The notes under the pieces were generated by a model. It saw nothing but the letters and a program-made list of their open reading frames with translations, had not been told where the DNA came from and did not search any database. A program made the position numbers and the translations under genes. From Chryseobacterium phocaeense (GTDB lineage: Bacteria; Bacteroidota; Bacteroidia; Flavobacteriales; Weeksellaceae): 64,000 nucleotides of DNA. Within the stretch, counting starts at the first letter, position 1. Every line of letters begins with the position of its first letter. Positions 1 through 7,519 of the stretch are shown here, piece by piece. The stretch is taken from positions 124,001 through 188,000 of the forward strand of contig NZ_LT827014.1 in NCBI RefSeq assembly GCF_900169075.1, in the 5' to 3' direction.

Positions 1-1859
1 TTAGGATATATTTTCATCTTCTCTCTGGCTCCTACTTCGGAAGTACTTAAACAGCCATTATCTACCGTGGCCGTAACCGTAGTTCTAGCGCTTTCACATT
101 TGCTGCTGATCTGCCAGTCGTAGAAATAATAATACGATGTTGAAGGTGAGTTTGCTGTCAGGTTTCCATCAGTGATAGACAATGCTCCCGGAACTGTAAA
201 CGGATAGCTGCCCCAGCTGTTCCCGGATTCTCTTATCAGACCGCTTACCCCTCCGGCTCTGGTCAGCATCATTAATTTATACTTACTTCCCGGCGGAACA
301 GTGAAATTCAAAGGAACATATGTTTTCACGTACGGAGCAGCAGAACCTGTCAGGTTTACGGTAATCGTTTGTAAGGTGACAGCCGGAGATACATTTCCAT
401 TCTGCAGGGCAATTTCTACCGTTCCTGCACCGGTACCTATTGGGTATACATAGACCCCGTCAATGGTAGTTGTAGTAAACACATCAAAAAGCAGCCCTGC
501 ATCTAAAGTATATCCTGATGTAGAGGTCGCATTAGTCAGTCCGGTCGCAGATGTTGTTCCGGTTGAAGCAGCTACGTAATACGGGGTTGTAGTGGTTAAG
601 ACAGGAGTAGTAAAGCTTGGTCCGGTTCCCACTGCATTTCCTCCAGTTGAAGCATCGTACCAGGTGATAGTTGCTCCGGCATCTGCTGTGGCAGAAAGTG
701 TTGCTGATTGATTAGGACAAACCGTAGCTCCTGAAGATGTTAAAACTGACGGAGGCAGGCATTGGGTTACCACCTGCACCGGCTGGAGAGACCATATGCT
801 GGTATCTCCACTTCCGCAATTGGATCTGATCCAAACATAATATGAGGTTGAAGGAGCCAGCGGTCCTATTGACGCTGAAGTTCCGGGCACATTAGGAGTT
901 GTAGGTGCCGTGGAAGAGGCTGGAGGCGTATTTATGGTACTGTAGTAAATATCGTATCCGGCTGGTGATGATGGCGATGCCGTCCAGGAAATGGCAGCAC
1001 TGTTATTGGTTGTTGTACCTCCGGTAAGTCCGGATGGTGCATAACATGTAGGTGGAGTCCAGATATAGGTTAATCCCGCTGTTGGCATTCCCGGAACGGC
1101 ATTGGTTGTATTAAAGGCCTGCGTACTGCTGTTTGCAATCCCTGGCGTAGAATTTACAAACTCCAGGGTTGTGGCATTGAGACGGGTATTATAATCAGTT
1201 GCTGCAGCCCCTCTCAGGCCTATCTGAGCAGTGCCTGAAACTGCGGTACTTCCCGCTAAATAAGCTCCGCTATTATAGACCATCTGAATGGCATTCGAGG
1301 TTTCGTGTAAACGGATCTGGAATGAAAAAGCATAGGCCGCAGTAGTAGAAGTGCTGCTGTTAGGTCTGAAATTTTTCCATTGGATTACAGCTTCACGGTT
1401 GGGAGCAATACCGGTGGTTTCCCAGCTGATATCACCTGTAGCCCCACCTACATCAAAGACACTGCTGATGTCCCGGCCAAAGACAGAAATGGCACCATCA
1501 TAAGCTGTGGTGCTTGAAATGGGTGTGGTTGTAGTGGTACTTGGAGTAGTGGCACCAAAAGTTACAAACCCATTCGAGGATACGTTCAATGAATTGTACG
1601 CGGTTCCGTTAAACACAAAATCGAATGGAAGGGTCACCGGATACACATTGCTGTTAAGGTTTGTTGCCGAAGTATTACCCGTCGCTGCGCCCAGCACCGT
1701 TCCCGATATTGAATTGTAGGTTCCTGCGGCCTGGGTAAAGCTATATGCACTTACCTGACCCCGAGCAGTAGTGACGCTGGCAAATACTGCAAAACCAAGA
1801 ATGGTCTGCAGATACTTTTTCTTTCCGTTGCCGGAGAAAATTTTGTAAAAATGTTTCAT
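1..1859 (-). CDS. T9SS-exported Fn3/Ig-like surface protein, 3' end cut by window edge
   Basis: Open minus-strand frame from ATG at 1859 to the window edge, about 619 visible codons without a stop. It begins with a basic N-terminus and a hydrophobic signal segment that ends near residue 36 (ARGQ|VSAYS). Next come a Thr/Ser-rich beta-type N-terminal domain, a fibronectin III-like domain (about residues 270-363, with SAAISWTAS and SYYVWIRSNCGS), and an Ig-like domain of the type common in CHU/T9SS proteins (about 363-425, CPNQSATLSATA, ITWYD). The last visible residues read KMKIYP, the usual start of a type A C-terminal T9SS sorting domain (KIYPNP...). I infer about 70 residues are missing beyond the edge. 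The likely role is a secreted or surface-attached adhesin-like protein; no catalytic motif is visible. Confidence 0.8.
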   Translation of the reverse strand, partial: MKHFYKIFSGNGKKKYLQTILGFAVFASVTTARGQVSAYSFTQAAGTYNSISGTVLGAATGNTSATNLNSNVYPVTLPFDFVFNGTAYNSLNVSSNGFVTFGATTPSTTTTTPISSTTAYDGAISVFGRDISSVFDVGGATGDISWETTGIAPNREAVIQWKNFRPNSSTSTTAAYAFSFQIRLHETSNAIQMVYNSGAYLAGSTAVSGTAQIGLRGAAATDYNTRLNATTLEFVNSTPGIANSSTQAFNTTNAVPGMPTAGLTYIWTPPTCYAPSGLTGGTTTNNSAAISWTASPSSPAGYDIYYSTINTPPASSTAPTTPNVPGTSASIGPLAPSTSYYVWIRSNCGSGDTSIWSLQPVQVVTQCLPPSVLTSSGATVCPNQSATLSATADAGATITWYDASTGGNAVGTGPSFTTPVLTTTTPYYVAASTGTTSATGLTNATSTSGYTLDAGLLFDVFTTTTIDGVYVYPIGTGAGTVEIALQNGNVSPAVTLQTITVNLTGSAAPYVKTYVPLNFTVPPGSKYKLMMLTRAGGVSGLIRESGNSWGSYPFTVPGALSITDGNLTANSPSTSYYYFYDWQISSKCESARTTVTATVDNGCLSTSEVGAREKMKIYP

Positions 1860-2032
1860 AATTGAATAGGGAATTTAGATTACCACCAATTTATGAATTT
1901 TTACAAATAATTTATTAAAAAATAAATTTTAACGAAAAATTTATAATAAATACAAATAAAATAAATTAATTATTTCCTATAATCATGAAATAAATACAAA
2001 ATATTCTTTTTAAAAACCCTGTTCAAACAAGA

Positions 2033-2058
2033 AAACCACCTCAAAAGTGAGATGGTTT
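2033..2058 (-). terminator. Rho-independent terminator of the panB-rluA operon
   Basis: A 10-bp inverted repeat (2033-2042 with 2049-2058, one G-U pair on the minus strand, 6-nt loop) is followed on the minus strand by TTTTCTTGTTTG. It lies 54 bases past the stop of the pseudouridine synthase gene. Confidence 0.65.
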
Positions 2059-2111
2059 CTATATTTTCTGATTTAAAAACTTAATAATAGAGTTTTAGAT
2101 TTTCTGAAATC

Positions 2112-2789
2112 TTATTCTTCACAAGCTCTCCAGACTGCATCATTCTGCGGTACCTGGGCTATGATTTCAATATTTTCTTTAGTAACAGGATGAATAAATT
2201 CGAGTTTTCTTGCATGAAGATTGATTCCTCCATCCGGATTGGAGCGTGGAGCGCCATACTTCAGATCACCCTTTATAGGAACGCCGCTCTTTGACAACTG
2301 GGCACGGATCTGATGATGCCTTCCTGTTTCCAGATCAATTTCAAGAAGCATATAATTATCCAGGGTTTTGATCACATGATACGTTAAAATAGCTTCTTTC
2401 GCTCCTTCTGTTGCTTTCGGGAACACAATTGCCTTATTATTTTTTTCGTTCTTTTTCAGATAATGAACAAGCCTCTGGCTCTGTGGGATCATTTCTTTTC
2501 CTACAACCGCCCAGTATGTTTTTTTAACTTCCCTGTTTTTCACCATCTGCGTAAGTCGGGAAAGCGCTTTGGAAGTCTTGGCATAAATCACCAGACCCGA
2601 AGTCGGGCGGTCTATACGGTGAACCAGACCGAGAAAAACATTCCCCGGTTTGGCATCTCTTTTTTTAATAAAATTCTTAATGGATTCCAGCAGAGATTCG
2701 TCCCCGGTTTTATCACCCTGAACAAGCTGTCCTACCTTTTTATTGACGACCAAAAGATGGTTATCTTCATATACAATCTGCTCTTCCAT
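2112..2789 (-). CDS. RluA-family RNA pseudouridine synthase, single domain
   Basis: A 225-residue protein of the RluA/RsuA pseudouridine synthase superfamily, which isomerises specific uridines in rRNA or tRNA. The signature HRIDRPTSG carries the expected catalytic aspartate (D60), and the ETGRHHQIRAQL block is also typical of RluA. There is no N-terminal S4 RNA-binding domain, so it is the short form, as in RluC/TruC-like proteins that recognise tRNA or rRNA through the catalytic domain alone. The substrate cannot be told from sequence. It is the last gene of a tight minus-strand cluster behind panB and a small membrane protein (3-nt gap), followed by a hairpin terminator. Confidence 0.88.
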   Translation of the reverse strand: MEEQIVYEDNHLLVVNKKVGQLVQGDKTGDESLLESIKNFIKKRDAKPGNVFLGLVHRIDRPTSGLVIYAKTSKALSRLTQMVKNREVKKTYWAVVGKEMIPQSQRLVHYLKKNEKNNKAIVFPKATEGAKEAILTYHVIKTLDNYMLLEIDLETGRHHQIRAQLSKSGVPIKGDLKYGAPRSNPDGGINLHARKLEFIHPVTKENIEIIAQVPQNDAVWRACEE

Positions 2790-2792
2790 GTT

Positions 2793-3113
2793 TTATGAAC
2801 GTCTTGGCCTGTTGGTGAACGAAATGATAATTCCTCCAAGAAGACCAATGGTTTTAATCATCGAAAGTTTAGAACCTTCCGGCAAAAATGCTCCTACGAT
2901 GCAGACCAGAGCTGCCGCATACATGGCATACATGAAATTTTTATTAGGCAATGTGGGTGCCTGTACTAAAAAACTAGCTCCGATCAGCACATAAAAAACC
3001 TTTCTGGAAAGCAACTGATTGATTTCCGGAGAAAATAAACTGAACCACCCGGCCGCGAGACAAACCAGTGCCGCAATAGATAAAATACCCTGAATAGATT
3101 GTTGGTTCTGCAT
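2793..3113 (-). CDS. Small hydrophobic membrane protein, function unknown
   Basis: About 106 residues with roughly four hydrophobic stretches (around residues 8-28, 38-52, 60-78 and 86-102) and a basic tail ending NRPRRS, consistent with an integral inner-membrane protein. I do not recognise the family. An in-frame TTG lies directly upstream (3114-3116), but the ATG at 3113 is preferred; it sits 3 bases after the panB stop, so translation is probably coupled to panB. No catalytic residues stand out. The co-location with panB is probably just operon packing. Confidence 0.7.
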   Translation of the reverse strand: MQNQQSIQGILSIAALVCLAAGWFSLFSPEINQLLSRKVFYVLIGASFLVQAPTLPNKNFMYAMYAAALVCIVGAFLPEGSKLSMIKTIGLLGGIIISFTNRPRRS

Positions 3114-3116
3114 CAA

Positions 3117-3932
3117 TTAGTAGCTTTCATTTTCGTTAGGGAATTCCACGTTTTTCACATCTTTTACGTACTGGGCTACCGCTCCGGTAATCTCCGTGTA
3201 CAGATCAAGATATCTTCTCAGGAATTTTGGGCTGAAACCTTTGTTCATCCCAACCATATCGTGGTATACAAGAACCTGTCCGTCACAGTCAGGGCCTGCG
3301 CCAATTCCAATCGTAGGAATAGAAATGCTTTCGGATACTTTTTTAGCCAGATCAGCAGGAATTTTCTCTAAAACTACCGCAAAACATCCTAATTCTTCCA
3401 AAAGCTGGGCATCAGAAATTAATTTTTCTGCTTCCGCTTCATCTTTTGCTCTTACTTTATAGGTTCCGAATTTATAAATCGATTGTGGTGTCAATCCCAG
3501 GTGTCCCATTACCGGAATACCCGCGTTGATGATTTTTTTAATAGATTTTGAAATCTCTTTTCCTCCTTCAATTTTTACGGCATGGACCCCTCCTTCTTTC
3601 ATCATTCTCACTGCAGACTCCAGGGCTTTTTCCGGATTACTCTGATAGGTCCCGAAAGGAAGATCCGCTACCACAAGTGCTCTGTCTGTCCCCCTAACTA
3701 CGCTCTGGGAATGATAGATCATCTGATCCAGAGTGATAGGCAGTGTCGTTTCAAAACCAGCCATAACATTGGCTGCGGAATCACCGATCAAAACGGCATC
3801 AACTCCGCCTGCATCCACCATTTTTGCCGTGGTATAATCATAGGCAGTAAGCATTGTTATTTTCTCCTTGTCGAATTTCATTTTACGCAAGGTTTCTGTG
3901 GTAACTTTTTTAATTTCAGAGTGAACAGACAT
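3117..3932 (-). CDS. panB: 3-methyl-2-oxobutanoate hydroxymethyltransferase PanB
   Basis: A 271-residue protein of normal PanB length. PanB makes ketopantoate from alpha-ketoisovalerate and methylene-tetrahydrofolate, the first committed step of pantothenate and coenzyme A synthesis. Hallmarks seen: [14 protein letters not shown] near the N-terminus, [10 protein letters not shown] (metal-binding Asp), [24 protein letters not shown] and the C-terminal [18 protein letters not shown]. It is the first gene of a three-gene minus-strand unit. There is little room for a promoter between its ATG and the terminator of the upstream Crp-like gene, about 26 bases away. The panC and panD genes are not in the window. 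Confidence 0.96.
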   Translation of the reverse strand: MSVHSEIKKVTTETLRKMKFDKEKITMLTAYDYTTAKMVDAGGVDAVLIGDSAANVMAGFETTLPITLDQMIYHSQSVVRGTDRALVVADLPFGTYQSNPEKALESAVRMMKEGGVHAVKIEGGKEISKSIKKIINAGIPVMGHLGLTPQSIYKFGTYKVRAKDEAEAEKLISDAQLLEELGCFAVVLEKIPADLAKKVSESISIPTIGIGAGPDCDGQVLVYHDMVGMNKGFSPKFLRRYLDLYTEITGAVAQYVKDVKNVEFPNENESY

Positions 3933-3958
3933 AATGTATCTATTTTTTAAAAGTTAAA

Positions 3959-3978
3959 AAGTCGGCTTGCGCCGACTT
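3959..3978 (-). terminator. Rho-independent terminator of the Crp/Fnr-like gene
   Basis: A GC-rich 8-bp perfect stem (AAGTCGGC paired with GCCGACTT, 4-nt loop) is followed on the minus strand by TTTTTAACTTTT. It lies 17 bases past the regulator's stop and just upstream of panB. Confidence 0.85.
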
Positions 3979-3995
3979 GAATTTTTGTATGATTG

Positions 3996-4721
3996 TTATA
4001 AAACTACGTGACCTAGTTTCATCAGTTTGTCGTGGTTCAGGATTTTGATATTTCTCCCGTCTACTTCTATGAGACAGTCCTGTTTGAATTCAGAGATCAA
4101 ACGGATGGCACTTTCTGTGGCGGTACCAATGATGTTGGCAATCTCTTCCCGGGTAAGCGAAATTTTAATAAATCCTTCAGGATCTACACCTAATTTCTGT
4201 TCCAGAAGAATCAGGATTTCAGCAAGTCTTTCTCTTACTGTTTTCTGGGCAAGGAATGTGATGGTATTGGATGATTCTCCCAATTCGTAAGAAATCTTCT
4301 GAAGCATGGCAAAAGAAAGCTGCGGATCTACTTCCAGAAGGTACATGAAAACGTCTGCCGGAAGGAAAATGCATTCAATGTCCGTCATAGCCTCAGCCTT
4401 TGCCTGGAAATTTTCCCCGCAAAGTAATGAACGATAGCCGATAATATCCCCTTCTTTGATAAATCTTAAGATCTGGTCTTTTCCAAAAGCTCCGGACTTG
4501 GAAAGTTTGGCAGCACCTTTTTCCAGAACATACACTCCTTTTGGTGTTTCTCCGTCCTCGAAAATGGTGTCATGCTTTTGAAAACTTAATTTTTTCTTGC
4601 TGTTAATATATTTTTCAAAATCAGTGCTAGAAAGTCTTTCCTTAAATGATTTATCATTAAAAACTCTGGCGAACCTCTCTTCAATTGCAATCTGTTGTTC
4701 CTGCGACATTTTATATGACAT
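3996..4721 (-). CDS. Crp/Fnr-family transcription regulator beside the cbb3 oxidase locus
   Basis: A 241-residue protein with an N-terminal cyclic-nucleotide-binding-type beta-roll (about residues 40-150, with FEDGETPKGVYVLEKG and ILRFIKEGDIIGYRSLL) and a C-terminal winged helix-turn-helix (about 170-230, LTREEIANIIGTATESAIRLISEF). The four-cysteine N-terminal cluster of oxygen-sensing Fnr is absent and only two scattered cysteines are seen, so oxygen sensing through an Fe-S cluster is unlikely. It is transcribed away from ccoI, a common arrangement for regulators of cbb3 oxidase genes in Bacteroidota, so control of that locus is a fair inference. A second in-frame ATG at 4709 could be the true start. 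Confidence 0.9.
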   Translation of the reverse strand: MSYKMSQEQQIAIEERFARVFNDKSFKERLSSTDFEKYINSKKKLSFQKHDTIFEDGETPKGVYVLEKGAAKLSKSGAFGKDQILRFIKEGDIIGYRSLLCGENFQAKAEAMTDIECIFLPADVFMYLLEVDPQLSFAMLQKISYELGESSNTITFLAQKTVRERLAEILILLEQKLGVDPEGFIKISLTREEIANIIGTATESAIRLISEFKQDCLIEVDGRNIKILNHDKLMKLGHVVL

Positions 4722-4753
4722 TTATCACAAAAATAGAACTTTTTAACACGATA

Positions 4754-4778
4754 AACAAAAAAAATTGTTATAATTTTG
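4754..4778 (+). promoter_or_regulatory. Candidate ccoI promoter with overlapping Crp/Fnr-like palindrome
   Basis: TAATTTTG at 4771-4778 matches the Bacteroidota -7 element TAnnTTTG and lies 14 bases before the chosen ccoI start. AACAA-N6-TTGTT at 4754-4769 is a 16-bp dyad of the size bound by Crp/Fnr dimers. It sits between the two divergent genes where an autoregulatory operator would be expected. The AT-rich background makes the dyad only suggestive. Confidence 0.4.
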
Positions 4779-4792
4779 TAGTTCAATATTTT

Positions 4793-7177
4793 ATGGTGGT
4801 GAGCGAGAACTGTTTTCATTGTGGTCAAGGTATAGAAAAGGAGCGAATTTTGTTTGATGAAAAGACTTTCTGCTGCAACGGCTGCAAGTCTGTATACGAA
4901 ATTCTGAATATCAATAATTTAACTAACTTCTACGAGCTTAACAAAAGAGCGGGAATCCGTCCCAGTGAGGAAGGCTCTTCACAGTTTGAATATCTTGATA
5001 CACCGGAGATCTTTGAAAAAATCACCGATTTCTCCGAAGGAAGCACCAGCCTTGTCACATTCAAAATCCCTGTAATTCACTGTTCGTCATGCATCTGGCT
5101 TTTAGAAAGCCTGCATACCCTGAATGAGCACATCCACTACTCTCAGGTTAATTTCACCAGAAAGACCTTACAGATCTCCTTCAATCATAATGATCTCAAA
5201 TTAAGCGAACTAGCTAACTTTCTTACAAATCTTGGGTACAAACCTGTTATCAGTCTGGAAACTGCCGATAAAAATGTTGATCACTTGGACAAATCTCTTC
5301 TGATCAAATTTGCGATTGCAGGCTTTGCGTTCGGAAACGGAATGTTCCTTGCCTTCCCGGAATATGTGGGCGGCGAAGATTACTGGATGGAGCATTACAA
5401 AGGCCTTTTCAGAACCCTGATGTTCCTGCTGGCATGTCCGGTTGTATTTTATTCCGCTTCGGATTATTATAAATCTGCATGGTACGGTTTAAAGAACAAA
5501 ATTGTCAACATTGACGTTCCTATTGTTCTGGGAATTCTTGTTCTCTTCGGACGAAGTATTTACGAAGTGGTCACCGATTACGGCCCCGGATATTTTGACA
5601 CCCTTTGCGGACTGCTGTTCTTTATGCTGATGGGGAAAATCTTCCAGAAAAGAACTTACAGTGCCTTATCTTACGACAGGGACTATAAATCATTCTACCC
5701 TATTGCGGTAACCAAAGTAGATTTTGAGGGGAAACAGGATAACATTCTTCTTTCTGAAATTAAAGTGGGTGACCGGATTCTGGTAAGAAATCAGGAAATT
5801 ATTCCGGTGGATGCCATTCTGATCAACGGGCAAGGAAATATCGACAACAGTTTTATCACAGGAGAAAGCGAAAGCATCAGCAAACAGCCTGGCGACAAGA
5901 TATTTGCCGGAGGAAAACAAATTGGTTCTTCACTGGAGCTTGAAGTGATCAAAGATGTCGACCAAAGTTACCTGACCCAGCTTTGGAATAAGGAGGCTTT
6001 CAAAAAGCATGAGACCGGGCTAGACACACTCACCAATAACGTCAGCAAGTATTTCACATTCATCATCTTAGGCATTGCGGCAGTTGCCGGCACCTATTGG
6101 GCATTTATTGACCTGAATATTATGTTCCAGGTGATATCAGCGATTCTAATCATTGCCTGTCCATGTGCGCTGGCCTTATCTGCTCCGTTTACATTCGGGC
6201 ACATCATGAGGATCTTAGGCCGTAACAAGTTTTACGTAAAAGATACTTTGACGATTGAGAAAATCGCAAAACTGGATACGATTGTTTTTGATAAAACAGG
6301 GACCATTACGCACAGAAAAAAATCAAATATCCGATATGAAGGCGCTGAAATAAACGAATCCGATCAACTGAATATTAAGACTTTATTAAAAAATTCCAAT
6401 CACCCGCTCTCCAAATCTCTTTATGAATTCATAGAGGTTAATGATGGTTATTTCCCGGTAGAAAACTTCCGTGAAATCTCTGGAAAAGGATATGAGGCAA
6501 GCGTAAGAGGAAGTGTCTATAAGATCGGTTCTGCCCGTTACAATGACCAGGAACCGAAAAATCTAGAGACAGCGGTTTACATCAGCAAAAACGGAGAATT
6601 CTTAGGAAAATTCATCTTTAAAAATGAATACCGCCCGAAATTAAAGGAACTATTTACCAAGCTTATCAATTACAAAATATTCATCCTGAGCGGAGATAAT
6701 TCTTCTGAAGAAAACCAGCTTAAAGAGCTTATTCCGAACTACAAAGGACTGGCCTTTAACCAGAGCCCGGAAGACAAGCTTAATTACATCAAAAACCTTC
6801 AGGATCAGCACATGAAAGTGGCTATGCTTGGCGACGGACTGAATGATGCAGGCGCTCTCAAACAAAGTAATGTAGGGATCGCCATTGCTGATGATACGAA
6901 CAGTTTTACACCTTCTTCCGATGTAATTATGAATGGGGATAAAGTGGTAACCCTGGACAACTACCTGAATGTCTGCAAAGGCTCCATTACCATTGTAAAA
7001 ATGACATTCATAATCAGTTTTCTCTACAATATCGTTGGTTTAAGTTACGCAGTTACAGGTCATATGCACCCGCTCTTCGCAGCAATCATCATGCCAATCA
7101 GTTCCATCACAGTAGTTACATTCACTACACTTTCCACCTGGATTTTAGGCCGTAAATATTTCAAAAAACAGGCGTAG
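4793..7177 (+). CDS. ccoI: Heavy-metal P-type ATPase CcoI/FixI (copper supply to cbb3 oxidase)
   Basis: P1B-type ATPase of 794 residues from ATG 4793. The frame is open upstream, but that stretch is divergent promoter DNA. Order: an N-terminal putative metal-binding domain (CFHCG, CCNGC), a heavy-metal-associated domain with CSSC, transmembrane helices, the actuator TGES, the intramembrane metal site C456-P-C458, the phosphorylation motif with D500 (DKTGT), and GDGLND near 680. By family knowledge CcoI exports or loads copper for the cbb3 oxidase CuB centre. It heads the plus-strand run ccoI-ccoS-ccoNO-ccoQ-ccoP, which supports that specific role over general copper efflux. Confidence 0.93.
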   Translation: MVVSENCFHCGQGIEKERILFDEKTFCCNGCKSVYEILNINNLTNFYELNKRAGIRPSEEGSSQFEYLDTPEIFEKITDFSEGSTSLVTFKIPVIHCSSCIWLLESLHTLNEHIHYSQVNFTRKTLQISFNHNDLKLSELANFLTNLGYKPVISLETADKNVDHLDKSLLIKFAIAGFAFGNGMFLAFPEYVGGEDYWMEHYKGLFRTLMFLLACPVVFYSASDYYKSAWYGLKNKIVNIDVPIVLGILVLFGRSIYEVVTDYGPGYFDTLCGLLFFMLMGKIFQKRTYSALSYDRDYKSFYPIAVTKVDFEGKQDNILLSEIKVGDRILVRNQEIIPVDAILINGQGNIDNSFITGESESISKQPGDKIFAGGKQIGSSLELEVIKDVDQSYLTQLWNKEAFKKHETGLDTLTNNVSKYFTFIILGIAAVAGTYWAFIDLNIMFQVISAILIIACPCALALSAPFTFGHIMRILGRNKFYVKDTLTIEKIAKLDTIVFDKTGTITHRKKSNIRYEGAEINESDQLNIKTLLKNSNHPLSKSLYEFIEVNDGYFPVENFREISGKGYEASVRGSVYKIGSARYNDQEPKNLETAVYISKNGEFLGKFIFKNEYRPKLKELFTKLINYKIFILSGDNSSEENQLKELIPNYKGLAFNQSPEDKLNYIKNLQDQHMKVAMLGDGLNDAGALKQSNVGIAIADDTNSFTPSSDVIMNGDKVVTLDNYLNVCKGSITIVKMTFIISFLYNIVGLSYAVTGHMHPLFAAIIMPISSITVVTFTTLSTWILGRKYFKKQA

Positions 7178-7251
7178 AGGCCCTTATTTAGACTGATTTT
7201 AAATTAGCTGAAATCGGCATTTCGTGATGAATGTCATTATTTTTCACTAAA

Positions 7252-7279
7252 TTTGAACCCCGAAAATAGGTTAATTTTG
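7252..7279 (+). promoter_or_regulatory. Candidate promoter for ccoS-ccoNO-ccoQ-ccoP
   Basis: TTTG (7252-7255), 16 bases, then TAATTTTG (7272-7279) match the Bacteroidota -33/-7 consensus. The -7 box ends only 7 bases before the ccoS ATG, so the transcript would have almost no leader. A GTGA-N6-TCAT half-dyad just upstream (about 7224-7237) resembles a Crp-type site. Confidence 0.5.
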
Positions 7280-7286
7280 TTGTCCA

Positions 7287-7514
7287 ATGGATATTCTATA
7301 TTTAATGATCCTCTGCAGTGTTTCTTTAGCTGCGATTTTCTTGGTCGTATTTATAGTGTATGCCCGAAAAGGACAGTTTGAAGATGATGAATCTCCGGCT
7401 GTCAGAATCCTTTTTGATAATGGAGAAATCAAAGAAAAGGAGGAAAACGGCGACAAAGATAAAGACGATAAAAAAATAGGAGAGAATAATAAAATTGAAG
7501 AAAAAAGTGAATAG
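7287..7514 (+). CDS. ccoS: cbb3 oxidase assembly protein CcoS
   Basis: A 75-residue protein with one N-terminal membrane helix (MDILYLMILCSVSLAAIFLVVF split across residues 1-22) followed by YARKGQFEDDES. This is the diagnostic CcoS pattern of a short helix and then GQFEDxESP. The rest is a long charged tail rich in Glu, Lys and Asp, unlike the shorter tails of many CcoS proteins. CcoS is needed to insert cofactors (haem b, CuB) into CcoN. It sits 5 bases before ccoNO and after ccoI, as expected. Confidence 0.9.
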   Translation: MDILYLMILCSVSLAAIFLVVFIVYARKGQFEDDESPAVRILFDNGEIKEKEENGDKDKDDKKIGENNKIEEKSE

Positions 7515-7519
7515 TTGAT

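Noticed and set aside
1507..1719. A 70-codon plus-strand frame inside the edge gene
   Set aside because: Antisense shadow of the Thr/Ser-rich adhesin-like protein, with no independent support.
4685..4792. Upstream in-frame start for ccoI (36 extra residues)
   Set aside because: The extra stretch overlaps the divergent regulator start and the promoter, and the family begins at the CFHCG metal-binding domain.
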